Source of the DNA: Pardosa pseudoannulata
Taxonomy: Eukaryota; Arthropoda; Arachnida; Araneae; Lycosidae
Direction of reading: 5' to 3'
DNA length: 64,000 bases
Assembly (NCBI GenBank): GCA_032207245.1
Contig: CM063502.1
Coordinates: 64,828,644-64,892,643 of the forward strand
Made by a program: the position numbers and the translations under genes. The notes beneath the pieces were generated by a model. That model was not told the origin of the DNA and searched no databases. It worked only from the letters and a program-made list of their open reading frames with translations. The first letter of the stretch is position 1; each line of letters opens with the position of its first letter. This document shows positions 62,172 to 64,000 of this stretch, piece after piece.

Positions 62172-62859
62172 TAAGCTTACCATCAAATTCCATCAATCTC
62201 AGGATATACATAAAACTGCAATCATCACATGCCTTTTTAGAGTACCAAAAATGGATTGTAACGCACTCGCTACCTCTCCTTTTATCTAATCGCAAAATTT
62301 ACAAACTACGCTTTGTGGATGACCATTCCTCTAGAGACGAAGCCCACTAAAGCATTTAAAAGCTCTTTTTGAACTCCACAAATAGCTTAAGTAACAAAAA
62401 AATGCACCTTGGAGTCCCGCATATTGATTTTTAGGACAGAGTTCGAAATATTGTTGCCTCTGCCGCACAGAGTAAGCACTACATCCTCGTCCATAACTAC
62501 GCACTTCAAGATTCCACACTTTTAATTTTTCCACTCACTGCTCACATATCTCACCCTTAGTCGAACTCCTCAAGCAGAAACTCCAAAAAAACTAATCCAA
62601 AACAAAAACCCCACTGACCTATCACTGAAAACTGACCATTATACTGAACTCGAAATACATATTGCGTCAATTCCCGGCGCACTCATTTATTTTGATTCAT
62701 CAAACTGCAGTACTACATGCAGTTGCACTAAAGAATTACCCATACATTCTCACTCACTTAGTACTCCACGCAAATGGTCCACATACACGTGAACTCCATT
62801 TATATTGCATTCCACTTTTCAACTAACTAGAATCGCATTTTCACATTTATACAGATCAA

Positions 62860-63080
62860 AAACCGTTAACTATGCCTTTCGCAAAACATAAACATACGCC
62901 ACTCAAGCGAGATACATTGATTATATCTCGCAATTCACTGACTCAGCATTACAAAAAGAAATATGTACTGATGCTCTCCCGCATCGAAATCATCTATCAC
63001 TCCACGCTGATTTTTCAAATTTTGCTGCAGCTCAAAAGAAAACACACTCACATTTTTAGAACTGCACCGGCTTAAAATTA
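62860..63080 (+). pseudogene. Gypsy RNase H / connection fragment, corrupted
   Basis: Words TDQKPLTYAF, IDYISQFT and DALSRIE are visible across frames between 62850 and 63000, matching the RNase H end (TDHKPL, ...YISEF, ADALSR) of Ty3/Gypsy polyproteins. Confidence 0.6.
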
Positions 63081-63419
63081 AAACTCACCACTCCCTCTCT
63101 GCGTCAATTATACTGTGACATCACACATTCCGCGCCCTTTGTTCCACTCCTTACGACTAAAATTTTTTCAACACTTTCATCACCTATCTCATCCAGGTAT
63201 CTCCACTACAGTGAAACTCATATCCTCTCGTTACTCTGGCCATATGAAGACTAAAGACTAAACTAAAACATGTTTATCTATCAAAAAACTAAAATTCATC
63301 CACAACTATTCCAATCTAGGTACATTTGCTCTACCGACTAATTGCACTGCACTCCATATCATATCCATTAAAACCTACGGACTAATATACGGCCTAACAC
63401 TATCACTCCTACAAGATCC

Positions 63420-63660
63420 ATCCCATTCCCGACATTACAGCCACTGTTTGTAAAACATTCTACTCAGGATAATATCCCGTTAAATCCACTACTCCACTAC
63501 AACCGACCAAGGAAGACAATTGAGTCCACTATTTAAACTTCCTCTGCTTGCAGTACACTCCCTCACTCACACTGCTTATCATCCCCACCACTCCATCATT
63601 CCGATTCCACGCCATTTAAAAGAGTTCAATCATGGCTTACAGTAAATACATCCTCCCTAC
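63420..63660 (+). pseudogene. Gypsy integrase core fragment, corrupted
   Basis: ACAACCGACCAAGGAAGACA at 63501-63520 encodes TTDQGRQ, the second-Asp motif of the integrase core. CTGCTTATCATCCC follows (HTAYHP) and then a remnant of the ERFHR helix. Single-base losses separate these words. Confidence 0.65.
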
Positions 63661-64000
63661 CACTCTTACTACGATCACTATAAACACTAGGCACTCTCCA
63701 ATTAGTTATTTCTACTGCATTACCACTTTATTGACTCACTACACTCCAATAAAACACTGATTTCAATGTTCACAAATACGCACCATGATCTTAGTGAAAC
63801 TCACACTACTTCAGCAACTATTTTCACTCTTTTGTGCATCCCACTGTCACACTGTACTCACGTTTTCTTGCGTTGTGACAAGACTCCGCACCACCACCAT
63901 TACACCACTTATTCTCCATACAATTCTTAAACTAATGACAAAATTTTTCTATAGACATCCACTACTCCACTACTCCATCGATAGACTCAAGCCACTATAT

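Larger units (their letters stand above)
60420..64000 (+). mobile_element. Second Ty3/Gypsy element, plus strand, shattered by small indels; runs off the right edge
   Basis: No long frame survives, but ordered protein words appear in shifting frames: gag-like text near 60640-60800; end of protease with ILGA..FSHF-like words near 61715-61760; reverse transcriptase near 61985-62110; RNase H near 62860-63010; integrase near 63500-63640. The order gag, protease, RT, RNase H, integrase fits Ty3/Gypsy. It differs from the element at 38.7-43.8 kb in sequence and orientation. CACT/ACTCC words typical of the satellite are scattered through it. LTRs are not identified; the left end is lost in the satellite and the right end lies outside. 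Confidence 0.75.

Overview
The window looks like nuclear DNA of an arthropod, and a chelicerate such as a spider is my best guess (inference). The reasons are an intron-rich SLC6 transporter gene with very AT-rich introns, a dense mix of animal transposons (Merlin, hAT, Tc1, BEL/Pao, Ty3/Gypsy), abundant microsatellites and a large simple satellite. There is no bacterial-style operon, and no CRISPR array or rRNA gene was seen.

Layout. (1) 1-28.97 kb, minus strand: the 5' two thirds of a sodium- and chloride-dependent neurotransmitter transporter gene (SLC6, closest by eye to glycine/proline-type carriers). Eight coding exons at 25693-25414, 24628-24497, 24328-24016, 18334-18202, 13870-13736, 11307-11204, 6817-6693 and 4180-4068 keep frame and encode 445 residues, from the N-terminus to the start of TM8. 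The remaining exons must lie off the left edge. A possible non-coding first exon lies near 28.83-28.97 kb. Introns carry a tRNA-derived SINE-like piece, an 862-bp MITE and a 2.23-kb Merlin transposon that is itself interrupted by a 397-bp solo LTR.

(2) 30.2-38.6 kb: a 100-N gap, an orphan LTR with a primer binding site and a tRNA-like segment, a complete 6.2-kb BEL/Pao retrotransposon (minus strand, paired 339-bp LTRs, 5-bp target duplication, damaged integrase), and a small fragment resembling a ubiquitin-conjugating enzyme.

(3) 38.6-44.05 kb: a 5.1-kb Ty3/Gypsy retrotransposon (minus strand) inserted in a (TA)n microsatellite, then the 3' tail of a Tc1/mariner transposase.

(4) 44.05-60.4 kb: a huge array of a 10-bp satellite monomer, consensus CTCCACTNNN. 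It has three orientation switches near its left end and is broken by a 2.28-kb hAT element with an 8-bp target duplication, by an unidentified 1.66-kb GC-rich non-coding cassette, and by a satellite-riddled gag fragment.

(5) 60.4-64 kb: a second Ty3/Gypsy element (plus strand). Gag, protease, RT, RNase H and integrase are recognisable in order, but the sequence is shattered by many small indels and satellite-like words. The same gag sequence, disrupted differently, also occurs at 57.66-58.64 kb. This overlay of satellite on retrotransposon and the GC-rich cassette are the most unusual parts of the window.

Only the SLC6 gene is a convincing host gene. All other coding sequence belongs to mobile elements or pseudogenes. 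All coordinates, counts and translations were made by eye.
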